Assembly: GCA_963734015.1 (NCBI GenBank)
Contig: CAVTFG010000002.1
Span: 1 to 64,000 of the forward strand
Reading direction: 5' to 3'
DNA: 64,000 nt
Source: JALZKA01 sp963734015
GTDB lineage: Bacteria > Actinomycetota > Thermoleophilia > Solirubrobacterales > 70-9
Shown: piece by piece, positions 8,191 through 15,612 of the stretch
How positions within the stretch are numbered: position 1 is the first letter of the stretch
Layout of the letters: the number at the start of each line of letters is the position of its first letter
Notes under the pieces: model-generated
Seen by the model: the letters and a program-made list of their open reading frames with translations, nothing else
The model's database searches: none
What the model was told of the DNA's origin: nothing
Program-made: the position numbers and the translations under genes

Positions 8191-8942
8191 AGGTCATCAA
8201 TCCGACCCGGTTGCTTCTAGAGGCAGCCGACGTGTTGGGTCCGTTCCGCGACGAACTTATCGTCGTGGGGGCGGCCGCACTGGAGGTGGCCTTGGCGGAG
8301 GCAAGCGGCACGTCGATCACCCCGACGCGCGACGTGGACGCTGTCGTCCCCGTTAGCCGCGTGGACGATGTTGTGGCGCACCTGGAGGGCGCGAAGTTGA
8401 CGCGGAGCGAGGTGCCGCATGAACGCGCCTTCACGTGGGTCAGGGGCGATCTCAAGGTGCAACTCGTTCGCACGTATCATCCGTTTCCGAAGGGGGCCGC
8501 AGAGCCACTGCCCGCCAACCCCGTATTTGGTATGGCCGCGGACCCAGCGCACCACGAAACAGTCGCGTTCATGGTTGATCCGACCACGTCGCGCCTAAAG
8601 TGCGCAAATGCGGCGTGTTTGCTGGCCCTCAAGGAGGCTGCTTTCGGTCGAAAGCGTCCAGGCAGCGGGGCTCCGGTGGAGCGTGACTTTCACGACGCAT
8701 ACCTCGTCATTTCGGAAGTCCCCGAGACGTTGCTCGTGGAACTCGGCGTGGCCGGATACGAGGTTCGCGCCCGCGCAGCTAGGGCGGTGTCGTTGCTGGC
8801 CGAAGGGAATGAGGCAACGATTGCAGCGGCCCGGCAGATGGTGCGCCTCCGGACCGCAGATACGCAGCGCGCGGCAGAGGCCGCCGTCAGGCGGGATGCC
8901 GCGCGTCTTCAGAAGCGGCTTTCAGAGGCTTCTCTCGATTGA
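8187..8942 (+). CDS. Nucleotidyltransferase-fold toxin, AbiEii-like
   Basis: A 251-residue protein with the MNT-type nucleotidyltransferase pattern: a helix-capping motif VVGAAALEVAL at residues 26-36 and the metal-binding pair in TRDVDAVV at residues 47-54. The alpha-helical C-terminal half is Ala/Arg-rich. In AbiEii toxins this fold transfers nucleotides to a target such as tRNA ends and is held in check by AbiEi. The canonical GG is replaced by GA, which is also seen in related families. The GTG start overlaps the upstream stop (GTGA), so the pair is translationally coupled. An alternative is a chromosomal nucleotidyltransferase with a dedicated regulator. Substrate unknown. Confidence 0.65.
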   Translation: MKVINPTRLLLEAADVLGPFRDELIVVGAAALEVALAEASGTSITPTRDVDAVVPVSRVDDVVAHLEGAKLTRSEVPHERAFTWVRGDLKVQLVRTYHPFPKGAAEPLPANPVFGMAADPAHHETVAFMVDPTTSRLKCANAACLLALKEAAFGRKRPGSGAPVERDFHDAYLVISEVPETLLVELGVAGYEVRARAARAVSLLAEGNEATIAAARQMVRLRTADTQRAAEAAVRRDAARLQKRLSEASLD

Positions 8943-9034
8943 CACAGGTGGCGTGGGCCGGGCGGTTGCAATTGGGTTGCAAGGACGCATGAGGCATCAC
9001 GCGTTCAAGACGTAATCTGCTTGGAACAGCGGAC
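8943..9034. other. Junction between the element and chromosomal genes
   Basis: This 92-base gap separates the toxin gene from the first housekeeping gene. It holds two direct TTGCAA words (GGTTGCAATTGGGTTGCAA, about 8967-8985). No tRNA end and no copy of this sequence was found at the left side, so an attachment site cannot be assigned. If the element ends on the right within this window, it is most likely here. Confidence 0.3.
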
Positions 9035-9331
9035 CTAGAACCCGAGGGCGAACTTCGCGTCCTCGGTCATCATCTCCGGGGACCACGGGGGGTCGAACAC
9101 CATGTTCGGGTGGACGGTCGCGACGCCCTCGAGGTCGCCGACGAACTCGCGCATCTGCTCGGAGACCTGGGGGCCGATGGGGCAGGCAGGCGTCGTCAGA
9201 GTGAAGGTGACGGACACGTCCTGCTCTGAGATGTCGACGTCGTAGACGAGCCCGAGCGAGACGAAGTCGAGCCCGAGCTCGGGGTCGATGACTTCCTCGA
9301 GCGCCTCGTAGACGTCCTCTTCGGTGACCAT
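9035..9331 (-). CDS. MIP18/SufT-like (DUF59) iron-sulfur assembly protein
   Basis: A 98-residue single-domain protein of the MIP18/PaaD/SufT family. The pattern VIDPELGLDFVSLGLVYDV and the conserved Cys in PACPIG (about residues 49-54) are typical. Members help deliver or mature iron-sulfur clusters, though the exact step varies. It stands alone here rather than in a suf operon; the nearest leftward gene upstream is a GNAT protein. A TACGAT box sits seven bases before the ATG, which suggests a leaderless transcript. Confidence in the family is high; the precise client is unknown. Confidence 0.85.
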   Translation of the reverse strand: MVTEEDVYEALEEVIDPELGLDFVSLGLVYDVDISEQDVSVTFTLTTPACPIGPQVSEQMREFVGDLEGVATVHPNMVFDPPWSPEMMTEDAKFALGF

Positions 9332-9338
9332 GCAACGA

Positions 9339-9344
9339 ATCGTA
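9339..9344 (-). promoter_or_regulatory. -10 box TACGAT before the MIP18-like gene
   Basis: On the minus strand TACGAT is followed by seven bases and then the ATG at 9331, the spacing expected when transcription starts at the start codon itself. Confidence 0.45.
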
Positions 9345-9364
9345 GCGGCGGGGGCCCCGTGGGG

Positions 9365-9829
9365 CTAGATCCGCTTCTCGAGCCAGTGCGACGCGTAGCG
9401 ATTGCCGTTGTAGTCGGGGATCTCGACATAGCCGAGACCCCGATAGAGCGCCATCGCGGCCGGCTGGCGGTCCCCGATGTCGAGGCGCAGTCGCTCGTAG
9501 CCGCGAGCGCGCGCCTCGTCTTCAAGGCGCACCATCAGCGCCCGACCCGCCCCGCAGTGCCGTGCTCGCTCAGCAACGTGCACCCGCTTGACCTCCCCCA
9601 TCCGCCCGTCGAGACGCTTGAGCGCCGCGCAGCCCACCGGATCCGAGCCGGCCCAGGCGACCAGGAAGACGCCATCGGGCGGCGCCAGCTCGTGAGGGTG
9701 TGCCGGCGCAGCGTCGCTGTCGTAAGGCCCATACGTCACCTCCGCCCAGGCGATGAACGTCTCGATCAACGCGCTCGCTGTGGCCGAATCGGACGGCTCG
9801 GGTCGAATCTCGATCGCTCGAGGGCGCAC
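9365..9829 (-). CDS. GNAT-family N-acetyltransferase
   Basis: A 154-residue protein with one GNAT fold. The acetyl-CoA pyrophosphate-binding motif appears as HCGAGRALMVRLEDEARARG in place of the usual Q/RxxGxG/A, and the C-terminal LRLDIGDRQPAAMALYRGLG is the classic motif B helix. GNAT enzymes transfer an acetyl group from acetyl-CoA to an amine of a small molecule or protein. The start is a GTG at 9829. It is divergent from the fxsA-like gene, leaving about 50 bases for both promoters. Substrate cannot be predicted. Confidence 0.75.
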   Translation of the reverse strand: MRPRAIEIRPEPSDSATASALIETFIAWAEVTYGPYDSDAAPAHPHELAPPDGVFLVAWAGSDPVGCAALKRLDGRMGEVKRVHVAERARHCGAGRALMVRLEDEARARGYERLRLDIGDRQPAAMALYRGLGYVEIPDYNGNRYASHWLEKRI

Positions 9830-9879
9830 GCCGCCAAGGTAGCCGAGCGCGCCGCTCCCTCTAGGCTTGGAGTACTCCG

Positions 9880-10392
9880 ATGTGGCTCCTGATCCTGCTC
9901 TTCATCGTGCTCCCGATCGCGGAGCTTTACGTGATCATCCAGGTCGGCGGGGCGATCGGAGTCCTCCCCACGCTCGCGATCCTTGTCGCGGACAGCCTGA
10001 TCGGCGCGGCGCTTGCGCGCTCGCAGAGCCGCGCGGCCTGGGAGCGCTTCAACCGCGCGCTGGCCGAGGGGCGGATCCCCGGGCGCGAGGTCTTCGACGG
10101 GGCGATGATCATCCTCGGCGGCGCCCTGCTCCTGACCCCCGGGTTCATCACCGACATCGTCGGCATCCTCCTGCTCCTCCCGCCTACCCGGGCCGCGCTG
10201 CGGGTGTTCCTCAGCCGAACCGTGGCGAAGCGCGCCGGGTTCGCGTGGCGCGTCACCCCCTTCGGCTCGGCCCGCCCGGGCGGCCCTCGGCCACGGCGCC
10301 CAGGGTACGACTACGAGGGCAGCGCCCGCGAGGTGAACGACCCCCCGGGCGAGCTGCGTGGCCCGGGGCAAACGGGTGAGCGGCATGGCTGA
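9880..10392 (+). CDS. fxsA: FxsA-family membrane protein
   Basis: A 170-residue protein. The FxsA domain covers residues 1-125: a first helix LLILLFIVLPIAELYVIIQV, a second segment VLPTLAILVADSLIGAALA, a cytoplasmic helix with EGRIPGREVFDGAMI, and a third hydrophobic helix GALLLTPGFITDIVGILLLL. The tail is a Pro/Arg/Gly-rich cytoplasmic stretch. In E. coli FxsA modulates exclusion of phage T7 by F plasmid; in other bacteria its role is not known. It overlaps the next gene by eight bases, so the two are probably co-expressed. Confidence 0.85.
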   Translation: MWLLILLFIVLPIAELYVIIQVGGAIGVLPTLAILVADSLIGAALARSQSRAAWERFNRALAEGRIPGREVFDGAMIILGGALLLTPGFITDIVGILLLLPPTRAALRVFLSRTVAKRAGFAWRVTPFGSARPGGPRPRRPGYDYEGSAREVNDPPGELRGPGQTGERHG

Positions 10393-10891
10393 CCAGGTGA
10401 AGCTCACTCCCGCCGAGGGGATCAGCGTGGCTTGGGACACGGATGCCGTCAGGGCCCTCGCGACCGACGAGTCCCGGCAGCATCCTGCGTGGCGTCTGGA
10501 GGGCGCCCTCGCCCCGGAGTTCAGCGCCCTGCGGGTGGTCTCCGGGGCCACCGCCGACGGCAGGCTGCTCCTTCTGTGCGCGGCCCGACCCGAGGCGGCG
10601 GCCCACCATGACGAGGAGGCGGTCGCCGCGGTCCTGGTATCGCCCGAAGGCGAGCCGGAGGCGGTCGAGGAGGCGCTGGTCTCCACCGAGTACGCGGCTG
10701 ACGGCGCGATCCGCCGGCTGGGGCTCGAGCTCTACAAGGAGGGCGACGACTATCCGGTACGCGGGGCCGGCGACGCAACCGACACCGGCGCGGCGGAGGC
10801 CGACGGCGAGCGCCGCGATGAGGCCGAGCTCGCCTTCCGTCTCGACGGCAGCGCGGGAGCGGCCCTCTACGAGATCGTTCACCCGGCCTGA
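10385..10891 (+). CDS. Conserved hypothetical protein
   Basis: A 168-residue acidic protein without membrane segments or known motifs. It alternates short hydrophobic strands (GRLLLLCAARPE, AVAAVLVSPEG) with acidic linkers, and ends in LDGSAGAALYEIVHP, which suggests a single beta-rich domain. The ATG at 10385 overlaps the end of fxsA and is chosen over a GTG at 10358 lying deep inside it. It ends seven bases before the HAD gene, so fxsA, this gene and the HAD gene form a likely operon. No function can be assigned. Confidence 0.65.
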   Translation: MADQVKLTPAEGISVAWDTDAVRALATDESRQHPAWRLEGALAPEFSALRVVSGATADGRLLLLCAARPEAAAHHDEEAVAAVLVSPEGEPEAVEEALVSTEYAADGAIRRLGLELYKEGDDYPVRGAGDATDTGAAEADGERRDEAELAFRLDGSAGAALYEIVHPA

Positions 10892-10897
10892 AGCGAG

Positions 10898-11557
10898 ATG
10901 GCGATCCGGGTCGTGATCTCCGACTTCGGCGGCGTGCTCACCACGCCGCTCATCGGCTCCTTCATGGCGTTTCAGGATCGGACCGGCATCACCGGCGAAT
11001 CGCTCGGCCACGCGATGCAGCGGATCTACGAGCGCGACGGCGCGCACCCGCTGTACGAGCTCGAGAAGGGCCGGTTGACCGAGGACGAGTTCCTCGGGGG
11101 CATCCGCTCGGAGCTGGCGGTCGAGCTCGGCCACGAGCCCGAGATGCACGGCTTCAAGGAGATCTACTTCGAGGCTCTGGAGCCGAACACGCCGATGATC
11201 CACGAGATGCGCGAGGCCAAGCGAGGGGGCCGCAGGATGGCGCTGCTCACCAACAACGTGCGCGAGTGGGAGCCGCTCTGGCGCTCGATGCTGCCGGTGG
11301 ACGAGATCTTCGAGCTGGTGGTGGACTCGGCGTTCGTCGGCATGCGGAAGCCCGAGCCTGAGATCTACCGCCTCACGCTCGAGCGCCTGCGCGAGCATGA
11401 TCCGGGCGATTTGGGAGAGCTCGAGTTCTCCGAGTGCCTGTTCGTCGACGACGTGGAGGTCAACTGCACGGCCGCGCGCGAGCTGGGCGTGAACGTCGTC
11501 CACTTCCGCTCGAACGACCAGGCGATTCCCGAGATCCGCGAGGCCCTGACACCTTGA
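10898..11557 (+). CDS. HAD-superfamily hydrolase
   Basis: A 219-residue protein of HAD subfamily IA. Motif I is SDFGGVLT (nucleophile Asp at residue 8), motif II lies in MALLTNN, the motif III Lys is in GMRKPEPEIYR, and motif IV is CLFVDDVEVN. The second Asp of motif I is replaced by Gly, as in the YihX and epoxide-hydrolase N-terminal group. Such enzymes usually dephosphorylate small sugar phosphates or similar molecules; the natural substrate here is unknown. It follows the hypothetical gene by seven bases. Confidence 0.8.
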   Translation: MAIRVVISDFGGVLTTPLIGSFMAFQDRTGITGESLGHAMQRIYERDGAHPLYELEKGRLTEDEFLGGIRSELAVELGHEPEMHGFKEIYFEALEPNTPMIHEMREAKRGGRRMALLTNNVREWEPLWRSMLPVDEIFELVVDSAFVGMRKPEPEIYRLTLERLREHDPGDLGELEFSECLFVDDVEVNCTAARELGVNVVHFRSNDQAIPEIREALTP

Positions 11558-11618
11558 GCTTGGTCGCGCGGCGGCGCATGGACGTGCTGCGATCGCTGGC
11601 CGGCTGCTGATCCCGGCG

Positions 11619-11624
11619 TAGAAT
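11619..11624 (+). promoter_or_regulatory. -10 box TAGAAT before a small hypothetical gene
   Basis: TAGAAT is followed by seven bases and the ATG at 11632, a leaderless-promoter arrangement. No clear -35 box is seen. Confidence 0.4.
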
Positions 11625-11631
11625 GTGCCGT

Positions 11632-11874
11632 ATGACGCGCGAGGACGCCGAGGCGCTCTGCGCCAGGAACGCAGCCGAGCATCCCGACCGCAAGGTGGCG
11701 CAGTGGCGGCCACAGGAGCACCCGGACGGGACCTGGACGGTCGTGCGCATCGGGCTCCCGCCGACCCTCGATACGACCACCGAGCAGCAGGCCGACGAGC
11801 GCCCGCCGACGCCGGACGATCCCCGCACGGCGGCGATGCAGAACCTGGGCCCGCACATCGGCCCGGCGATCTAG
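11632..11874 (+). CDS. Small hypothetical protein
   Basis: An 80-residue hydrophilic protein. The N-terminal half (ALCARNAAEHPDRKVAQWRP then DGTWTVVRIGLP) looks like a small folded unit of one helix and a beta-hairpin. The C-terminal half is a disordered Asp/Pro/Thr-rich tail. ATG 11632 is preferred over ATG 11623 because a -10-like box ends seven bases before it. It is a single-gene unit between the HAD gene and a convergent gene. No function recognised. Confidence 0.55.
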   Translation: MTREDAEALCARNAAEHPDRKVAQWRPQEHPDGTWTVVRIGLPPTLDTTTEQQADERPPTPDDPRTAAMQNLGPHIGPAI

Positions 11875-11912
11875 ACCGGGGTGATGGATCGCCGTCCGGC
11901 CCGGATCGGGCG

Positions 11913-12368
11913 CTAGTTGTCCGAGCCTGCGCGGTCCCAGACGTAGAGCTCGACGGCTTCGACCGCGAGCTCCATCAGGCGCGGTCCCGAGAGCCAGTCG
12001 AGAACCGTGTCGAGGGCGCGCTCCTCGGTGACGCCGCGGTCGACGGCCTCCTCGCCGCGGAAGCCGGCGGCGAGCTTGAGCGCCTCGCGGCGGTGCTCGC
12101 CGAGCCCGGAGAACGAGTGCATCAGGAAGTCTCGGTTCGGCACCGGGTGGCCGGCGTCCATCGACGCGTGCCACGCGGCGAGCATGGAGATGTCGTGTTC
12201 ATCCAGCTCGGCGATCGCGCGCGCGTAGTGCGACTCGAGCTCGTCGTCCGGGATCTCGTCGACCCAAGCGCGCACCGCCTCGCCGAGCAGCTGGCGGCGG
12301 GCTTCGCGACCGACGGAGTCGGCAATCGCGCGGATCGCGTCGGCGGGATCGATGAAACAGAGCGACAT
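11913..12368 (-). CDS. Hypothetical helical protein
   Basis: A 151-residue acidic, helix-rich protein without membrane segments. It contains two conserved-looking acidic helices (EIPDDELESHYARAIAELDE and the closing LMELAVEAVELYVWDRAG). The ATG at 12368 is chosen; an in-frame TTG lies two codons upstream. It reads toward the small hypothetical gene and away from the helicase-nuclease operon, leaving about 190 bases for divergent promoters. I do not recognise a family. Confidence 0.6.
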   Translation of the reverse strand: MSLCFIDPADAIRAIADSVGREARRQLLGEAVRAWVDEIPDDELESHYARAIAELDEHDISMLAAWHASMDAGHPVPNRDFLMHSFSGLGEHRREALKLAAGFRGEEAVDRGVTEERALDTVLDWLSGPRLMELAVEAVELYVWDRAGSDN

Positions 12369-12535
12369 TGGCAAACCTCTGGGAGGGGTTGGCTTCCGTG
12401 GCCGAAGATAGATGTCCCTGCGGACGGCACCGCGACCGTCCGAAAGTCGCTGTTTCCGGCTTGGTAATGGGCAGTCCTCCCAGCCAGCCGCACATGTCAG
12501 AGGTGCGCGCCGGGCACCGACCTAGGATCGAGGAG

Positions 12536-12559
12536 ATGCCGTCGCTGGAATTCGCATGA
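12536..12559 (+). other. Possible seven-codon leader ORF before the nuclease operon
   Basis: A TAGGAT box (12523-12528) is followed by seven bases and an ATG at 12536. The short frame encodes MPSLEFA and its stop overlaps the next ATG (ATGA at 12556-12559). If transcription starts at 12536, the first helicase-nuclease gene would be translated by coupling to this leader. GAGGAG also lies in this stretch, but too close to one ATG and too far from the other. Confidence 0.3.
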
Positions 12560-15500
12560 GCCTGCAACTGATCGTGGGCCCGCCCAACTCGGGCCGGGCC
12601 GGCGAGATCCTCACCCGCCTTCGCGCTGCGCTCGACTGTGACCCCCTCCTGGTCGTTCCCACCGGCGACGACATCGCTCGCTTCGAACGGGACCTCTGTG
12701 CCGACGGCCACGCGGCGATCGGCGCGACGATCCGCACCTTCGGCTCCCTCACCGACGAGATCGTGCTGGCAACGGCTGCCGACGTTCTGCCGCCGCTGAC
12801 CGCCCCCCAGCGACTGGCACTCGTGCGCGCCGCCACCGCGGCGACGCCGTTGCGGCTCCTCAGCCGCTCCGCCCGCTCAACCGGGTTCGCCTCGGCGCTG
12901 GACCTCCTGATCGGCGAGCTGCAGGCCGCCCTCGTCTCCCCCGCGGATCTGCACGCGGCCGCTGAGGCCGCCGAGGGAGGCGAGCTGGAGCTGGAGATCG
13001 CCGAACTGTACGGCGCCTACGAAGGTCTGCGAGACGGGGCGGGCCGATCGGATGCCGGCTCCGCCGCCGTCAGGGCCGCCGCCGCGCTCCGGGCAGCGCC
13101 GGACGCGTGGGGGCGGCGGCCGGTATTCGTCTACGGCTTCGACGACCTCACCGAGTCGCAGCTCGAGCTGCTGCGGCTCCTCGCCGCTGGGGCGGACGTC
13201 ACGGTCGCCGTCAATTACGCCGACCGCAGGGCGCTCGCCGCCCGGGCAACCCTGCTGGCCCGCCTGAGGGACGAGTTCGGCGCGGCCACGGTCGCCGACC
13301 TCGGCTTCGACCCGGACTACACCGCCCAGCGCTCGCTGCGCCATATCGACCGGGAGCTGTTCGAGGCCGGCGTCGAGACCGTCCCCCCGGACGACGGGCT
13401 CCGGCTCCTGCAGTCCGCCGGAGCGCGCGGCGAGGCCGAAGCGGTCGGGCTGGAGATCGGGAGGCTCCTCGACGGCGGCGTGAAGCCGCACGACATCGTC
13501 GTCGCGCTCCGCCGTCCGTCGGTGGACGGCCCGCTGTTCGCCGCCGTCCTGCGCGAGATGGGGGTCCCGGCGGCCCTCGAGGCAGAGCTCCCGCTGAGCG
13601 CGACGGCGGTGGGACGCAGCCTCATCGCGCTCTGCCGCGCCGCCGGCGACCACGGCGAGCCCGGAGACCTGCTCGCGCACCTGCGGGCCGACCCGTCGGT
13701 TGCCCCCGGCGCGGTCGACTGGCTCGAGCGCGCGGTCGCGCGGCGCGAGGCCGAGAGCGTCGATGAGCTCGCCGGCCGCTGGGAGACCGCGCCCGTCCAC
13801 CTCAGCCGGATTCAGGAGGCCGGCGGCCCGTCCGCGCGCGTGCTGGCGCTCGCGAACGCAGCGCGCCGCCTGGCGGAGGCGGTGCACGCCGAGACCGCGC
13901 CGCTTGCGGGCGAACGGCCGAACGGCACCCCGCTCGCCCCGGTCGAGCTTCGGGCGGGAGTCGCAGCCGCGGAGCTCCTCGAGGAGCTGGCGCTGGTCGG
14001 GGCGCTGCCCGATTGCCCCGAGCCGGACCTCACCGACGCGGAGGAAGCCCTCGAAGCCGCCGGCGTGCGCGCCTGGCGCGGATCGTCGGAGGGGCGGGTG
14101 CGGATCCTTAGCCCGTACAGGGTCCGCGCCGGCCAGGCGCGCTACCTCTTCTGCGCAGCCATGCAGGAGGGCGTCTTTCCGGGTCGTGGCGCGATCGACC
14201 CGCTCCTCGGCGAGGAGAGCCGCGCCCGCCTCGGGATCAGTGCGCTGCGCCGCCAGGAGCAGTCCGACGAGGAGCGCTACCTGTTCCACGTCTGCGCCTC
14301 GCGGCCCGTCGACCGGCTGTACCTCTCCTGGCGCTCGAGCGACGAGGACGGCCACCCCGCCGCAAGGTCCCCCTTCGTGGACGAGGTCCTGGATCTCATC
14401 GGGAGCGACCCGCAGGCGGCTGAGAGCGCCTTGAAGCGCACCAGGACGCTCGCTCAGGCGGTCCCGGCCGCTCAGGAGGCCACGACTCCCCGCGCCCTGG
14501 CGCGAGCGGTGACGATCGCCACGGGACCCGACGGCGAGCGCCGGCGAGAGGCACTCAGCGCACTGGGGGTGGACCTCGCGGTCACTGGCGACGTGCTCGC
14601 CCTCACCTCCGGGATCCCCGACCCCGAAGCCAAGCCCGGGCCGCTCTCGAACCCGAGTGTGCTGGAGGCCATGAAGGAGCGGCGCCTGCTGAGCGCGAAC
14701 TCGCTCGAGGGCTGGATCCAGTGCTCGTACCAGTGGTTCGTCGATCACGAGCTGATGCCGCAGCGCCTCGAGCCGGAGGCCGATCCGCTCTGGCTTGGCG
14801 GCATGGTCCACGCGGCGCTCGACCGGCTCTACGCGGAGCCTCCGGGCGAGGATGCGATCCCGCGCCCCGGAGACGTGCGCGCGTGGAAGGCCCGCTTCAA
14901 CGAGCTGCTCGACGCCGTGGTCGATGAAAGCGAGTCGCCGCGCACGCCGGATCGCAGGCTCGGGCTGGCGCGGCTCCGGATCCAGGTCGAGGGGTTCCTT
15001 GACGCCGAGGCGGAGGGCACGACAGTGCTGCGGCCGCGGGCCGACCTCCTCGAGCGCGGCTTCGGCTTCGGCGAGGAGGACGCCGACGACCCGGGAGAGC
15101 TCCGGTTGGGCGAGTTCGCCCTGCGCGGGCGGATCGACCGGATCGACGTCGAGCCCGGCGGGAACCGGGCGGTACTGCGCGACTACAAGACCTCGAAGGC
15201 GGTCCCGGGCGTGACGACGATCGCCAACGAAGGCAAGCTCCAGCTGCAGCTCTACATGCTGGTCGCCCGCGAACGCCTCGGGCTCGATCCGATCGGCGGC
15301 CTCTACCAGCCGCTCGGCGCGTATGACGACAAGCGTCCGCGAGGGATCGTCCGGCGGAGCGAGTGCGGCGACGACGGCCTCTTCCGCGGCCTCGACATCT
15401 CGGTCAAGGGCGACGCCCTCGACGACGAGGAGTTCGAGGACGCGCTCGAGGGAGCTCGTGCCCGCGCGATCCGAAACGGAGAGCGGATGCGAGGCGGGGA

Positions 15501-15612
15501 CATCAAGCGTGACCCGCTCGGCGGCGTCTGCTCCGAGTACTGCACGTTCCAGCCGATCTGCCGGCTCGAGCGCGCGCTCGGGCTCGACGAGGAGACGAAG
15601 GACGGCGAGTGA
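12556..15612 (+). CDS. AddB/AdnA-like subunit of the helicase-nuclease, PD-(D/E)XK with Fe-S motif
   Basis: A 1018-residue protein. The N-terminal UvrD-like module has a degenerate Walker A (GPPNSGRAGE, no Lys), so it is probably not an active motor, as in AddB. The C-terminal nuclease shows GMVHAALDRLY, the catalytic pattern LRGRIDRID then RDYKTSK, and QLQLYML. Four cysteines, C723 and C992-x3-C996-x5-C1002, form the Fe-S staple known from AddB-type nucleases. With its partner it should resect double-strand breaks and degrade linear foreign DNA. It overlaps the partner gene by GTGA, indicating coupled translation and a 1:1 complex. The start follows a possible leader ORF. Confidence 0.85.
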   Translation: MSLQLIVGPPNSGRAGEILTRLRAALDCDPLLVVPTGDDIARFERDLCADGHAAIGATIRTFGSLTDEIVLATAADVLPPLTAPQRLALVRAATAATPLRLLSRSARSTGFASALDLLIGELQAALVSPADLHAAAEAAEGGELELEIAELYGAYEGLRDGAGRSDAGSAAVRAAAALRAAPDAWGRRPVFVYGFDDLTESQLELLRLLAAGADVTVAVNYADRRALAARATLLARLRDEFGAATVADLGFDPDYTAQRSLRHIDRELFEAGVETVPPDDGLRLLQSAGARGEAEAVGLEIGRLLDGGVKPHDIVVALRRPSVDGPLFAAVLREMGVPAALEAELPLSATAVGRSLIALCRAAGDHGEPGDLLAHLRADPSVAPGAVDWLERAVARREAESVDELAGRWETAPVHLSRIQEAGGPSARVLALANAARRLAEAVHAETAPLAGERPNGTPLAPVELRAGVAAAELLEELALVGALPDCPEPDLTDAEEALEAAGVRAWRGSSEGRVRILSPYRVRAGQARYLFCAAMQEGVFPGRGAIDPLLGEESRARLGISALRRQEQSDEERYLFHVCASRPVDRLYLSWRSSDEDGHPAARSPFVDEVLDLIGSDPQAAESALKRTRTLAQAVPAAQEATTPRALARAVTIATGPDGERRREALSALGVDLAVTGDVLALTSGIPDPEAKPGPLSNPSVLEAMKERRLLSANSLEGWIQCSYQWFVDHELMPQRLEPEADPLWLGGMVHAALDRLYAEPPGEDAIPRPGDVRAWKARFNELLDAVVDESESPRTPDRRLGLARLRIQVEGFLDAEAEGTTVLRPRADLLERGFGFGEEDADDPGELRLGEFALRGRIDRIDVEPGGNRAVLRDYKTSKAVPGVTTIANEGKLQLQLYMLVARERLGLDPIGGLYQPLGAYDDKRPRGIVRRSECGDDGLFRGLDISVKGDALDDEEFEDALEGARARAIRNGERMRGGDIKRDPLGGVCSEYCTFQPICRLERALGLDEETKDGE

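Larger units (their letters stand above)
1..8996. mobile_element. Integrated replicative element (plasmid- or AICE-like), probably decayed
   Basis: Both arms carry mobile-element functions. Leftward are an XRE regulator, an excisionase-like HTH protein, an OB-like protein and a DUF3631 ATPase (4332 to 5271 and below); rightward are an HTH protein and a tyrosine integrase (5373-7083). The modular layout, with divergent transcription from an AT-richer gap near 5.3 kb, resembles small actinobacterial integrative plasmids. An AbiE-like toxin-antitoxin pair follows the integrase. Chromosomal housekeeping genes resume at 9035. The ends are not proven: I found no tRNA target and no flanking direct repeat, and the left end may lie outside the window. 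No conjugation (FtsK/TraB-like) gene is visible. Confidence 0.55.

Noticed and set aside
10898..11557. Missing second Asp in HAD motif I as a sign of inactivity
   Set aside because: The DFGG variant is normal in the YihX/epoxide-hydrolase-type subgroup, so it is not a defect.
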